From positions 7,553,978-7,617,977 of the forward strand of contig CM066923.1 in the NCBI GenBank assembly GCA_033964015.1: 64,000 nt of DNA, in the 5' to 3' direction. Made by a program: the position numbers and the translations under genes. This DNA comes from Scolanthus callimorphus. Taxonomy: Eukaryota; Cnidaria; Anthozoa; Actiniaria; Edwardsiidae. The notes beneath the pieces were generated by a model. It was not told the origin of the DNA. It did no database searches and was given only the letters and a program-made list of their open reading frames with translations. Below are positions 20,261 to 33,948 of this stretch, piece after piece (position 1 is the stretch's first letter; each line of letters begins with the position of its first letter).

Positions 20261-20334
20261 CAGTTCCTCGCTCTATTCATCTTCCCTTCAAGGAATAGTT
20301 GTATTATTGTGGTATGGTCCATATGGATCCACAT

Positions 20335-20612
20335 TGGGCAGTAGCAAAAAAAAAAAATCGCACCCCCCTGTTGAGGACCCCAGTCACAGCTACCCACCCT
20401 GGATTTTTTTAATTTGAACCACCCACCCTGGAATTCCAGTGATTTTCTCATAACCACCCTGGAAATTGCGCATACCCACCCTTGAATTTCGTATTTTACG
20501 GGTGCCCACCCTGGAATTCCGAGCTCCGTTCTGACCACCCACCCTGGAAATCCAGAGGTCCTCAGCAGGGGGGGGGGGGGGGGGGGGTGCGAATTGTTTT
20601 TGCGACTGCCCA
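20335..20612. mobile_element. Poly-G MITE, complete copy
   Basis: The ends TGGGCAGTAGCAAAAA and TTTTTGCGACTGCCCA are inverted. The interior has CCTGTTGAGGACC mirrored by GGTCCTCAGCAGG and then G20 (20568-20587), plus direct repeats of ACCACCCTGGAATTCCAG. Relatives lie at 1-188 and 60556-60870. Confidence 0.75.
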
Positions 20613-23600
20613 TTTGTCACGAGAAAGCTGGCGCACTATAACAAGTCGAAGTTGAGAATGTCAGCCGCACAATCAAGCACACTAGTATTAAAATAGTTTG
20701 ATATTCAGTATTGCTCTTTAGAAAAGCACCTTTGACGATTTGTTATGAAAGACCATATGATTCGAGAATTGCGCATATCAGAGAAAGTTATCGTCTATCT
20801 ATTGAGTGGGAGTTTTGCATTTGCAAGTTAGCAAAGCATGGTATGTATAAGAGCAACAACCAACACCATTACAGCTTACAGTACGGCCTTCATTGTATCA
20901 AGCAATAAGAATCGATTCCTTTTCCTAGTATTGTACTTATCAGAAAAAATTGGCGCCTTAGAGAACCGTCTATTTTTTGGCTTTAGTGTTTTTCTTTTTA
21001 TTCAACCATCGTTCACCGAACGCAGCCATTTTTTCTTGTCACGACATGTGACCAATAAGTTCCTTTTGTGTAAAAAAATTGCGCGCAGTGAAGAAGCCAC
21101 TCTTTGCTACAGTTGGTGCGTTTCTTCACAACAGGAATTAAATGGTTTCCGGAAGAAGGGAAACCCTTACAAATTTAGCGAAGGTGACTTTTTTAAAAGC
21201 TCTCGTTAAAAATAAAAATAAAATTCGTGTTATTTGCCTGTTTTGAGTCAAAAACTTTCTCGTCATCAGATCAAGTAATGTAAACCTCTAGCGGTTTATC
21301 GTCAGTTTTCTTTTATTAAAACAGACCCCCGTTGGTGTGGCAATAGAGTAAACTATTTTCCAGAGGAAGCGAACACAAAAAGAAACCGCTCGTGTTAAAG
21401 TGGATCGGATTTACTGACGTAAAATCATTCGGCTGAAGTTAAGGAGTGGCATGAGGGAAAACGGCGGAGTTTGAAAGTTGCTTTCATACGCTTAGTTTCT
21501 GAGTTTTAACCACTTTCGCCCATGGACAGGATTCAATTTCGTCGGTACGTAATAAGATATTGCTTTTTCGATAAAAATTAATTTGCCATTATGATTTTTG
21601 TGTAAAACCCTATCTAATGAGTAAGCACTTGCTAGAGGTGCCCAAGTGGTCATGAAATTATGTGAGTCTCAACGGCGCATTTTAATTTCTGTTTCTTTAA
21701 TTATACTGTAATGACTCAGACCAGCTTTTCTTCCAAAGAGTTATTCGAATATAAGTTTAATTCAAGTTGAAATTCATATGCTGAAATTCAGACTATCATT
21801 CGATGTTTTATTGTTTTCTATTATTAATAGGAATGATGTTTTAGTGAAATCTTCAAAACATGGGTAATGTATCGCTCGTATCTTTTGCTTATCTCAACTC
21901 AGTATATCTTTTCTTTGTCGTTATAATTGATTATCTAACAATCTCGATCAAATTTCGTCGTCTATTTGTAAATGGATTTTGAAATGGAACATTAATTTCT
22001 TATTTTGTATTGACGATTTCTCTTATCCACAAAAGAAAATCGTGATTTGCTTTTATTGGGAACAAATGACTAACTTGTATTGCTAAATTGTAGGAGTTTC
22101 CGTTGAAAAAGAAATTAAAACGACAAAAAACTTAGGACATTTTGCAATGATATGCATCTATAAGTTGTGTTATGAGAAATTTAAACATTCTGTTCTACAG
22201 AAGCAGTTTCCTAAGTTATTAAACTGGTATCAACTAGAATTATAAAAACAGACTCACCTTTTTAGTTCCTTTCCCCATTTTTCTGAACGGAAGAAAGTTC
22301 CGCTTGAAAATAATATTCCTCCTCTTAGGCCTTGATTACTTTGCTACAAGAGCGTCTCTATGATGGCTCAATATCCTATTGCACTTTCAGTCTCTCTGAT
22401 TCGCTACTTCGAGCTTAAACGATTTGTGGTTTGATTAAAACATGCAAATAAGCGGTCGGCCTTAAGAAAGTTTTTCCCCCTTGAACAATTACACTTGGTG
22501 TTAAAGTACATATCTTGATTCCTTCTGACAGAGGTGTAAGTTTCGCACGGGTACCATTTATCTTCTTCTGTGGCGAGCGCATTAATTTCGTCGCGATCAA
22601 ATTGCGAGATATTCAAATATCAGAATATTTACATGTAGTTCCCCGTGGCAAAAACACAAATTATGCCTGAAGGTTACTTCGAAAAAAGTAATTGAACTTT
22701 CTGTAAACACAAAAATGGCGGGCTAGATGAGTAGTTGAACGAGTACTGTGATTGGTCAAGAGGGGATGTTTATTTTATTACGAGTTAGCTAATTGATTCA
22801 GATTAATTTGCCTGGTTTAAACGTAGCGTCTTAGGGGGCATGGTTACTAAAAAAATGGGAGCTGTTAACGTCTAGTCTTTCTATCGACCTTGGTTATCAT
22901 GTCGGAAAATACAGTTCAACTGCTGTCTCAGCAGCACTGATGAAAATCCAAGAATCAGCTGAAAAAAGCACGATTATTTTGTCCTTGATTTTGCAACGAA
23001 GTTAAGATCGCAATTTCCTGTTTCTGAACGTAACTGCGATAATGATTTCTCATTATGTGAACTTCTCTTTGATGAAAAACAGCCGAATTAAGTATTGCTA
23101 AACTTAGAAATGTGTAGCTCTAATAGAAGTGTAGATGGTTATTTACAAATTTCCCATTCTGCGATATCGTGTATTTCAACGATCAACGTCATGGGGTCAT
23201 TTAAGTGTTCTGTTCGACGAGCCACGGAATCTCGTCTTTCATCTGTCTGTTCACTATCGCTGAATATTTAACTTTCCTGAGCCTAGACGACAAGGTTGAA
23301 AATATATCCATATTCTAACAGTCCGCTGAGTGATTTCTTTCGAAAAACACTAAAACTGATCAGGGATCATTGGAGGGAAACTAAAGCTTCGTTGTGATTG
23401 GTCCATATATTCCCCAAGTGATTTTCGTCCTTTTCACCCCGTGCCGATGATCAGACACGTAGGTAGGCAGTGGCAGCGAACTCTACCGTAGCGGATGAGA
23501 CTAGGATCCCACGTGCTAGGTACTATACGTGCTTTGAAAATGAATTCAGTGAAGGAGAGATATACTAGTTATACAATGCCTCGAGTGGCATACTGCAGAC

Positions 23601-23970
23601 TTTACCACGCGTCACTTGTATTTTCTTATATACACACGTCAGCCTTCATGCGAAGAAAATATAAGAGAGACAAGTTGGATATTCTGAAAGTATGCCACGA
23701 GAATTCATTGTATAACTATTTTATACCACGCTACAGAAAATTAAAGGCAACGTTTTACGTAAATGCAGTGCACGATGGGAAGGCTGAGTGGAATACCGCC
23801 GAATATACAACGCCATTCCTGCATTCTGATTGGCTGTATTTTCTGTGGCGTGGTATAAATGGTGTTAGTATAATTACTCAAGCGATTCCGCGCGCTGATT
23901 GGTCGAGACGTTCGGAATATTTTGCTATATTCACCTAATCACCTATTATTTTGTTATATTCACCTATTTA
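20613..23970. other. Intergenic, no gene seen
   Basis: Open frames here (for example 20838-21209 and 23495-23938) have no recognisable domain and no splice context linking them to a gene. A relict exon cannot be excluded by eye. Confidence 0.5.
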
Positions 23971-23973
23971 ACA

Positions 23974-24262
23974 ATTAGACCCCGAGGCCGAATGTGCTAT
24001 GATGAATAGACCATGAGGCCGAAGGCCGAATGGTCTATTGATATCATAGCACATGAGGACGAGAGGTCTAATTGTTTTAGTATAAACCAACTAGTTGATC
24101 AGTTTTGGCAATGAATCCCATTATTTTATGTTGAAAAAATCAAGTTTTCTTGCAAAGAAAGGTGGTGGTTTTGCCAGGCACGGTCTATCACTAATAGACC
24201 ATTAGTAGCTCAGCCAATCAGAATGCAGGATTTGTAATAGACCATTAGTTGGTTTATACTAA
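23974..24262. mobile_element. AATTAGACC-type repeat, copy 1
   Basis: It runs from AATTAGACCCCGAGGCCGAA to AGTTGGTTTATACTAAA. It contains several mirrored GACCAT(T/G)AG motifs (TGGTCTATT and AATAGACC). Nearly the same sequence lies at 54998-55277, and a diverged relative at 55455-55672. Confidence 0.75.
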
Positions 24263-24369
24263 AGGTGAATATAACATTAAAGCATTGGGGATCGCGCGCG
24301 CACTTTATTACGAGAAACTAAGATTTTTTTTGTCAATAATCTTAAAGTCGCTTGAGTAATTATACTAAA

Positions 24370-24472
24370 ACAGTTAGTCGCCTCAGGCTCCGTAAATATC
24401 GACGAATAGTCACCTCGACTTCGTCTCGGTGACTATTCGCCGATATTTACGTCGCCTTCGGCGACTAATTGT
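24370..24472. repeat. Long hairpin
   Basis: The arms contain CGTAAATATCG.CGAATAGTCACC on the left and GGTGACTATTCG..GATATTTACG on the right, around a TCGACTTCGTCTC loop. Outer arms CAGTTAGTCGCC and GGCGACTAATTG are also complementary. Confidence 0.8.
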
Positions 24473-24479
24473 TAAATAT

Positions 24480-25890
24480 TTAGAAGCGTTAGTACTTAGG
24501 CAGAACAAAAAGTGTACAAAAGGCAATAGCCTAGTTCAAGACTTTCCTTTTCAAGTCACACGGATATAGACCTACTCTTCATTTTGGACATAATGTTTTT
24601 TCATTTCAGATGATGTGCCATTCATTTCAGTTATCATTCGTTGTTCATATATCATTCGGTACAAAGCCGAATATGAAAGAAATAATATTAATGGGAATGC
24701 GACGTGATCTGAAATAGGAAAACATTTCGCCCAAGCCGAGGAGGTCTGTTTGCTGTCTTACTGTCAGCTATTAGCTTCCAACAGGGATGGGGATGTGGAA
24801 ATTGATGTATCGCAACGACTTTTATAATGCATTTTCCCCAGGCCTTCACTTCATAAATAAAGATATGAAAAAAGTAACAAAATACAGATTAGTTTTGTTA
24901 TGGGTGTAAGCTAAAGTTGCTTATTTTTTTTGTCAGAGAACATTTTTCTTATGACAGACGAGCGAGGCATTATGTATAACATTTGTTACATCGCCTGCAG
25001 CGGAGCTATTATAAAAACAAATCGAAAATCTTCAAGGAGGAGTGTCTCCTGCTGATTTTATATCATGAACATCGTCACTAAATGACTTTCTAGCTATATT
25101 CCCCTTTATTTGCGTCTGCGATGGTGATCGGATTTAACTTTTTTGACCGGCGGGAAAAAAAAACCCATTAGTTGGTTAACAGATAGCGCGAGATTTTGAA
25201 AATTACTTGTTTCGCATAAAGGAGTCAGTTTTTAAGCTGTTCGAATCACCAGATCTTTATGCCTTGGGATGTTTCACAGCTTTGGAATAGATTCTAAGAA
25301 AGTCATTTTTATATCACAGGGAATTTCTGCAGAAACCCGTGGGAAATTCATGGAAAAGGCTTGATATACCATGGCAAAGACATGTGAAGTGTTAGAATTT
25401 CACACGTTTGTGCGTGGGAAATCTAAACACTTCTCATTCATGTGTCATGGGAAATTCAGCTTTTTCCATTCAAGGGAAAAGATTTGTACAATTTATGAGC
25501 TACTTTTTGAGCTAAAAGCCAAAGTAAAATAAAGAGCGAGAAATATTATGCTACGATTCAATCATGTACGCCAGCTTTCTTGACTATACAGCAACTAAAA
25601 TTATGCAAAAATGCACCTCAGTTGAAAACAATATATTGACCTTTCTTCATTCATCCTATGGTCAGGAGAGAACCGGCACTGCCTCCGTTTGAATTGCAAT
25701 ATGCCACAAACGATGCTGTACGTCCATTAGCAAATATCGTCGGCCATCGACTATTCCGCAGACATCTATCTAAAATTCAAATATCCCATCGCCTTTCTAT
25801 AGAACAAAAAACATCTTCCAAGTTGAAACCCTCCGCAAACTCCTAATGAGGTGGAAATCGTTTTTGTATCTCGATTGATAAAGAACCTAT
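24480..25890. other. Intergenic, short dispersed repeat only
   Basis: Positions 25318-25475 share CAGGGAATTTCTGCAGAAA and CATGGGAAATTCA with the repeat at 3835-3893. There is no supported gene. Confidence 0.45.
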
Positions 25891-25914
25891 TGAATAAATA
25901 AATAAAATATTGAA

Positions 25915-25949
<35 letters not shown>

Positions 25950-25952
25950 AGC
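25890..25952. repeat. (TAAA)n microsatellite
   Basis: AATAAATAAATAAATA is repeated about a dozen times after two shorter runs. Confidence 0.9.
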
Positions 25953-25998
25953 CATTGAAAACACTCGCATCACCTGATAAAACACTGCTGCTCCTTAT

Positions 25999-26561
25999 TT
26001 AAGGTGGATCAACCCAGTAATTTTACTCCCATGCCAACCGATTTTGAACCTCTCACACATACTACCCATACTGCATAGACTGAAATACATGTCAGTACAA
26101 AAGTATTCAGTCTATGGGTAGTATCAAGAGTACATAAATAAGAGTGTACAACATGATAATAGGGTGTGAGAGGTCCTTTCGCCAGACCTAGTTATTTTTA
26201 GATTGGTACTTACTCTTCTTTATATATTCCTAAGGTCACGCACAGAGAACAACAAAGACAGACAACAATAGGCTTTATTATTAATAAAGCCATTGCAAGA
26301 GCGTGCGTATCGGCTGAGCGGTTGTAAATACCGACGTTTTAATGATCTCCTGATGAAATGAATTTGATTGGCTACAAAAACAATAGCTTTACAATTTAGC
26401 GAGAAAAACAGTTCTAGAAATAACTAGGTCTGTGCAAACGATCTCACGAATACCATATCGGTGTTGATCACTCTTATTTATGTACTCTTTGGTAGTATGT
26501 GTGTTATATTGGCTGCGCGATAGAAATCAACCAGTAAAATTACTGGGTCGATCCACCTTAA
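25999..26561. mobile_element. TTAA-flanked MITE with GGTGGATC ends
   Basis: TTAA at 25999-26002 and 26558-26561. The terminal inverted repeats GGTGGATCAACCCAGTAATT and GGTGGATCGACCCAGTAATT match over about 25 bp with one difference. The interior of 555 bp has no transposase. It is a third TTAA family, with ends unlike the 2.1 and 18.8 kb elements. Confidence 0.85.
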
Positions 26562-26829
26562 TGTGCGAATACCTCAACCGGGCCATCTTGTAAGAAGTTA
26601 GCCAATCAGAAAGCGAATACAGAACAAAGGATCTTGACTTTCTTGAGATCTCAGACATCGAAAGATTCGGTTTTCTCTAAAAATTGTGAAAATTATGAGC
26701 AGAATTCACTTCAAAACACTTAATTACTTATCGCCAAACGTATTTCAGGTATTAAATTTCCTTAAAATAATTTTCTCTGAATGACAAACTTTTTACGGGA
26801 TGGCTCGGTTGTAAAGTAAATAGTACATA

Positions 26830-27162
26830 TATAGAGTCCTAAAGTGTGACGTCACAACTTTGAAAAATTTCGAATGTCAGATTCCTGTCCACGAATAATG
26901 AAAGACCAACTCCAAAGAACGTTGCATGCAAAAAATGAGGTGAATCTGTTGAAACGTGACCGAGATATGTCCCGCTGACTACATAATTTTCTTTAAGAAA
27001 TCATTGCATTCAGTGGGCCATATCTCGGTCGCGTTGCAACCGATTTGCCTCATTTTTGGTGTGTAGTGTAGCTTTTATTCGATGTGCCCTTTCGAAATCA
27101 AGGGACAAAAAATTGCTAAATCGAAAATGTTTTTTGTGACGTCATCACTTTAGGACTCTATA
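26830..27162. mobile_element. TATAGAGTCCTAAAG-type MITE, copy 1
   Basis: The ends TATAGAGTCCTAAAGTG.GAC and GTGACGTCATCACTTTAGGA are complementary over about 25 bp. The inner arms (CGACCGAGATATG and CATATCTCGGTCGCG) are also mirrored, so most of the element can fold back. Confidence 0.85.
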
Positions 27163-28500
27163 GGCCTGTTATTGGACCAAAACTCTCCTATTCCCGCTGC
27201 AAACTTCACAAACAGAATTTATAATATTCATAGTACAGGGCTCGAGTTTTATCACAATAACATTGTAATCTTCCAATAATTCAGACGTTGTCTTCGAATG
27301 GCTTAAGTCATATCAAGTTTTCCTTTTTTGCTGAAGAACGTCTGAGGAAATTTTGGCCTGCTTTCTAACCATCTGCCGAATCTTTTCAATGTAGAGAGTT
27401 ACTGACTGTATCCTTTTTTTTGTGGTGAAATTGCATTTTGCTGTTCCTGTCTTTAGAAAGTGAAAATGTGGCAATGATTTGTTTCCTTCTGTCTAAATGG
27501 CGCGTCCAGGCTGAATTGACCTATCCAGCTTTATTGTTCTACTCCCTAGTTACTGTTGCTACGTCGGACAAGCCAAAATTTTACTTTGGCATAGAGCATG
27601 GAAAATACACCGATTGCAGGAAAGTGTTAGGAGTTTGCTCTTAGTATATGGGTTTTATATTTTCCTCACGAAAAGCTCAAGAATTCATTAAAAATCTTCG
27701 AATTTCGAGTTGCTCGGACATTTTAAATTCCATAGGGAATACTGCCCATTGTTTGGTGATTAATTAACGCGAAGACGGGATCGGTCTATTGTTGCCCGCG
27801 CCGCAAACATTCGATGTTGGGCACGTTACCATTAATGGAACAATGCCAAGCTCATTGGAAACGCAAACGTACGCATTTATCGCAGATCGAGCCTATCGTG
27901 TGAAGCGGCATGAGATGGAGAACGCAGAGAGGGTGAAAACCAATAATCTTAGACCCCGTTCACACGAGACCGGTACAAAAACCGGACCAATACAATTCTG
28001 GTACGGTACCGGTACAATTCTGGCACTTCTGGAAGTTTCTACTTACCATATTTGGAATTCCAGAAGTTTTCCTAGCTTATTTTTTTTACTCCAGATTGCC
28101 TAAAAGTTCGTCAAAACTTGCAGATTTTGGAGAGAAACGTCGTTCGTGTAGGTCGCCATCTTTATTTAGCCCCAAAGAGCCCAAGAGACACAGGTTACCC
28201 ACGTCACGCACCGGTAGACATTGACAAACACGACATATCTTTCTTGATACAACGACGTTGTTTCGCAAAGCGTAAAACCGTGAATCGTGCATCTTAATGA
28301 AGACGCTTTTTTCTCGAATTTCCACAAATCTGGTAAAACCAAACTACAGTAAAAACTCTCAATGGCATTTTGTTAACTTCTTTGAGACATAAATTGACAT
28401 CAGCTACCTGCGATTTAGGTATGATACACGAATGATACACGGCTCATGAGCATGGAGCAACGTTAATTTAAATACGTTTCGATTTCGACACTTGTCTGAA
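27163..28500. other. Intergenic, nothing supported
   Basis: The motif GGCCTGTTATTGGAC (27164) also occurs at 35630, next to the second copy of the preceding MITE. A ggtaccggtac-rich stretch (27965-28030) may begin another repeat. A 104-codon frame at 27789-28103 has no known domain. Confidence 0.45.
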
Positions 28501-28502
28501 AT

Positions 28503-29038
28503 GAGTCTGCCTAATGGTCGCGGGTCGCGAGTAAAAGGTGCGGGTGCGGGTGCGGGTAGAAGGTGCGGCTCTAAAAATACCAAATCAGGCACTGGCTACT
28601 TCGGGCACTTAAGTTCGTAGTTCATTCTCAACAAGTGAAAAAATGAAGACGTTACGGTTTCCTCTTGCACCGCTGGTTCTTGATAAATGAACGTTGTGTA
28701 GGTTGTCGTGTAATGGAGCTCCAAATAATTCTAAATAATGAATGCTCCGTAAGACTGCTTCAACTGGCTTCAACGTCAACTTTTGTTATTTTCTGTGGCA
28801 CCATATACAATAAGGGAAAGTGTATCCCAGATAAGCGATAACGTTTTAGGCTGCTAACAGGGGCTTACGAATTATGAATTCCTGTTACAAATAATAACGC
28901 CTAAATACAACTTTACTAAGTGTCCGAAGTAACCAGTGTCAGATTTGGCAATTTATACACTATTTTCAAGACCCGCACCCGCACCTTTTTGACGCACCCG
29001 CACCTTTTACTCGCGACTCGCGACCATTAGACAGACTC
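28503..29038. mobile_element. Fold-back element with GGGTGC-rich arms
   Basis: GAGTCTGCCTAATGGTCGCG at the left is mirrored by CGCGACCATTAGACAGACTC at the right. Next inward, GTAAAAGGTGCGGGTGCGGG faces CCCGCACC..TTTTAC, and CAGGCACTGGCTACTTCGG faces a CCGAAGTAACCAGTGTC copy. There is no ORF. Confidence 0.8.
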
Positions 29039-29211
29039 GGCTGAAATCCATTCTACTGTGTATCGCTCCATCGTCTGTTACCTGGAACTCATAGAATCTG
29101 CCGCGGAATGTAATAAAGGCTTGTCAATATATTTACCTCGCAAAACAAGATTCCTTCTTCATAGTTTAATACCTAACGGTGACGTCTAGACAAAAACATG
29201 TCTAGGCTAAT

Positions 29212-29635
29212 GAAACGAGAAAATATTGAGCTTATACCTGCCCCTATAATTCCCAACGCGAGATTTCCTTCCCATTCCACAAACGCTATTTTCTGCTTCC
29301 ATAGAATTAATCTTTTTCCACATATTACTTTGAAATGTCTCGTTATAGGTAGGAACTGGTTTCAAGATTGAGACAAGAAAACATTGAGTATACCCATTCC
29401 TCAAATGCTGTTTTCTGCTTCCATAGATTTTTTTATGTTAATCTTTTTCCACATATATATCGTTAAAGATAGGAAAAAGGTTTCAAAATTAAGACGAGAG
29501 AATATTGAGCTTACCTGCCCATTCCACAAATGCTATTTTCTGCTTCCACAGAAAGCTTTTTAGTGATAATCTTTTTCCACAGATCACTTCAAAATATCTC
29601 GCTATAAGCACTCAAACAGCTTTCAAAATTGAGTC
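29212..29635. repeat. Three-copy tandem repeat, unit about 150 bp
   Basis: Each unit contains GAGAATATTGAGCTTA, then CCCATTCCACAAATGCTATT, TTCTGCTTCCA, TAATCTTTTTCCACA and TCTCG(T/C)TATA. The copies differ by substitutions and small indels. Confidence 0.75.
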
Positions 29636-32600
29636 GTCCTTCATTTTAAATTGCTCAGTAAACTCGGAACCGTTCTATTTGTAATGGTATTCGCGTCGGT
29701 TATAAATGATATCCTTTGATTGCTACAGGCTCCTCAATGTCCGGTTATAGGTTATTAACTGTATTGACCACAAGTTATTCTTACTATTATTTTCGTTACT
29801 AAAAAATCGTAGCTAAATTTGTCTTTTCTGAGAGGAAACGGTTGTTAACGTCACGTCGGGTATATTCGTGTAATATTCTTTTTTACTTTTGTGCAGACAC
29901 AAGTTCTTTTTCATCATTAGTCAACGCGGGAGGTCACATGAATTTCGCGCCTTCTTATACTCTGAAGTTTTGATTGAAGAGAACAAAATCTTATGTAGGT
30001 CGCGGAAAAAACAAGCGGCAAGCTTATTTCCAAAGTGAAATAATTGATATTTTTATTACCTGATTTATTATAATGAGAGTTCAGAATGAAAGTGGCTATA
30101 TCATTAATTGTTGCAAACCAATCAAAGTCATCGGTGTAATGTTAATTGTTCCTTGATTTCGCCAAACCTGGGGATTTGTATCTATGTGATGATAAAAAAG
30201 GAATGCATAATAAGCAATAAAACAGAAGCCTTCTAAGACGCCGACTCCATATGCTCCAGACAATATTTTCATTTACGCTTCTATTCTTCTAGAGTGTTTA
30301 TTCATAATTCCAGGATCTCGTTCTTGTTGTGTTTGAGTAAGTCAATGTTTCTGTCGCCCAGCACATTTCTTCTAACAGTATTTCCAGTTATTGCTGTTCT
30401 TCTCGGTAGCAATTCATTATATTTCGATTAATTTGAATACTCAATTAGCTACTGTGGCTCTAAAAGTACTGTAATTAGCAAAAGCGCAGAATGGCTAAAT
30501 TTGCTGTCAAAGTGAGCGCATCGCATGTGTATGAAAGAAAAATACTCTTTGTTGTCAAAACAGAAGAAATTCAAACATGGATTTCGTGGGTCCGAGCGAG
30601 TGTAAATAAATAGTAAAGTAGCATATGAATTAAAGGGTCCTTCTGGTATTTTCACAGGTTTTTAGAACCCTTATTGTTAAGGGTAGTTATTTTATTTTCA
30701 CATAATTTGAAATTCTCATGTGCGCATTTAATGGCCTGCTCTTCGATCATTTCGATCATTCACTTCGAGTTTCTTGCAAATCATGATTTACCGAAGCACA
30801 AGAAGAACTAGCGTTGAGATAATAAATAAAGTTGTACTTAAAGTAAATACTCCTATTAGAGAGTCATTTGGACTTTGTTTTATAAATACGATTGCGCCAA
30901 AAGATTTTCCAGGATCTAACGCTCTTGCATAAATAAAGACGAACACAATTATTTGAATCGAATATTTCGCTAATTTGCTGTAACCACCAAATTCTTGGCG
31001 CACCTGTCTGCTTAATCTCTCGCTACTACTACATATTCATATGTGCTGGGAAATTTTTGTGCGTTTTAAGTCCACCAAAGCGCTGTCAGCCACATTTTAT
31101 CTTTATGTAGTGCCTTTATATTGCAGTTGATCTTTATCTGGGAAATGGAAACAGCTTTTGAGAGTTGTAGAAAAACAATGAAAGGATAAATGGAGGCAAT
31201 TTTTCAAGGATGCGTTTGGGAATTCACAGGTATGGCGTCTTTTTCGTGTCAGTCAATATCTTGCACTTCAGTAAGAGTTCTAATTAACTATGGAAAAAGT
31301 GAAAAACATAAAGTTCTCTAATCTAAGTATCTAGATGAGGATTTACAGCTTAAGCCAACTTAGGACAATTCGTGTTACTCTTGTAATCCAGTTTTGAGTT
31401 AATATTTCGTCCTGACCTACCTGACTGTCGACTTTTGCATCGCTGATTCGGCAAAATTGTTCTCGGGTCTCTAGATATGATAGACATGCTTGTATAGTTG
31501 ACCCAATTCACAGTAGGAGCCATGGCTTCTCATTTATTCATTCACTAACATAATAATTTCCTTGTCAAAACACAAAATATCCGTACAATCAGAATAATGT
31601 CATGTGGGTGGACTGAAATCAAATTCCTCTTCAGTTTCACTTTTGTTGTATTTATAGACCATACCTCAATTACTCTTCGTGCATTAAAACCCTTTTATTC
31701 TGTTCTCTAAGTGTTTTTTTCCTTTCTTCAAAATCTCGCCGGCACTTTTTTTGAAAGTGAAAAACACACTAGGAGAATCCGTAAAAGCATTCAAGTACCA
31801 CACATTGTTGTTATCTAGTGCTCTACAGTGAGCCAATTTGATCGATGCTGTTTCTTTTTATTTTTAAAAACCGCGTCTAAGTTTTCTTTGTGATAAATCG
31901 TGTTCAATTGTTTTACACTATCAAACTAGAATGTCTTTTTTCCTGGTCAATAATGATTTAGAGAGTATTAATATTGTTATTTGTATCACGAGTAACAGCT
32001 ATAGAGTGCTATCATTGGCCTAAGTCTGATGCCTTACCTTTTTTTAGAGAGGTTTTGCTTTTCTGTTTTTCAAACCGATCATCGGCTAATAAATGGAACA
32101 GTTTTCGCTGAAATTAGATTTACTTAATTCAGGGTCTAGTACTTTAGTATAGTAGCTATGGTACACAAAACTTAATTACACTGAACCCCCCTCCAATAGA
32201 TAATTAGTAAAATCTGAAATTCATATTTTGAGCAACATTTAAAGACAGAGCTAGGATCATCTTCGGCTTAGTAGATTGAGGACTTCTTTTTAGAATTTCT
32301 TCGCAAATCGACACGGATAAGGATGGAGTTATCAAGAAATACCATCATGTCTGGATGTTTTTGAGGTGTTTTTGTGTCAACGATGATATTATTGATGGCA
32401 TGAAAACATTGCGCCGATGCTGAGGGTAACTCTAAACAATAGAGAGACCTGCTACTTGGCAACACTGAATTTTCACCAGAAGTTTGATAAAATCGTTGAT
32501 GTTTTCGTCTGGGGAGACCGAATTTCTCACTTTGCAAGGTAAGATGTAACTGAGCTCTCTTCCTTGTTCGCTCTCATAAGTAATACATGCTTTTCACGTG

Positions 32601-33948
32601 GCATCTCTATGCCTTCCCTATACATATTGTTCTTTTCGACAAAATTATTTTCTACTATAATCCTCGTAACATCAGTATCATGCTATATCAAATATGAAAT
32701 TATTAAAACGATAGTCTGTTGGGATCACTGCCATCAGGTATATATACCTTCGACTTTTGTTGATAATCATTCGAATCTATATTTTATTTTTAGCACTAAA
32801 TTCAAAGTGTTACGTTTCTTGTAAATATCTCGAGACCCCACTTTATTTCAGAATATGATTAAATCTAAATCTCAATATTAACAGCAACTTGCCAAAATCG
32901 CTATTTCAAAAAACTGAGCAAATAGTTGTTGAAAATGTACTTTTATTTCGTGTCCAAACAATATGATGCCTTGTTTTCCGTTTCTGTTCAGAAATGCCAA
33001 ATTCTAAATGTAGTTATTTTCACGTATATTCCTCGCTTTTGATTTAATAATCTTTCAGGGTCTAAATTAGATATTTAATGTATTCTTTTATTACCTATAT
33101 ATTTGTAATTTACTACTCTTTAGACGTCCAAAGCTTTCTCCCAGTCCAGAAACCGACTCAGTGCAATTTAAAAAAACGCTATATACCTAACACAATTAAC
33201 TATTACTTCTGGGTAAACATTGTAAAGATTAATATTGGTTTTACTGCGATACCAGTAATAGTTCTGTTATTTTGTAGAAGAGTTTCATCTGCAATCCCGA
33301 GACTTTAGATAACCTTTTTAATGACGAAGAGAGGTGTTTAAACAAACATACAGGACGTTACGCAGTGGCTTTGAAATTACTAAAGCTGCCCTATTTCCAT
33401 CTGTTTTATGTTGGCAGGCATCTTCGATTCCGTTTCCTAATGAGGTTGTATTTAGTTGGAAGTGTCTGCTTTTTTTTGTTTAGATTTGCATGATGAAAAA
33501 AGAAAGACAAGAAATTACCTCTGAAAGGCAATTTAAATTGGAGATATTCGTGGTCTATTTAACTATTGTGCGTCAATTTTACCTTTTTTATTTTAATGAA
33601 TTGCTTTTATGATTGCATCAAATCTTCGTATGACGTTGCCAAGTTATTTGCTTAGGTCAAATCAACGAATTCGCTCATTTTCCGCCAGAATATTTGTTTC
33701 TGCAGAGAAATATACATAATGCTTTATAAGTGTCAAATGTTGCGTTGGTGTCCCATAAAAAACGATAAAAACTGGCAATTGCCCTCTTTTTGAGAATTGT
33801 CGTCAGATACATGACGTACGTTTAGCCGATATATATGGAGAGGGGCGGTAGGTCATTGAGGATAATGAATTAGGATGTAGGAGTATTATGTAACAACAAG
33901 TACGGGGAAAGACTGATGAAAATTAAGAGGATTTTTCTGGGCCTTATA
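29636..33948. other. AT-rich intergenic stretch, no gene or strong repeat seen
   Basis: About 4.3 kb has only short frames, and I found no mirrored arms longer than 20 bp. It is the longest part of the window without repeat elements, so it is where a regulatory region for either channel gene could lie; nothing in the sequence proves this. Confidence 0.5.

Noticed and set aside
23495..23938. 147-codon frame
   Set aside because: No recognisable domain or splice context, and it ends against an inverted-repeat region. It is too weak to call as a gene.
25235..25250. Possible tRNA B box (GTTCGAATC)
   Set aside because: There is no A box at the right distance upstream and no cloverleaf arms.
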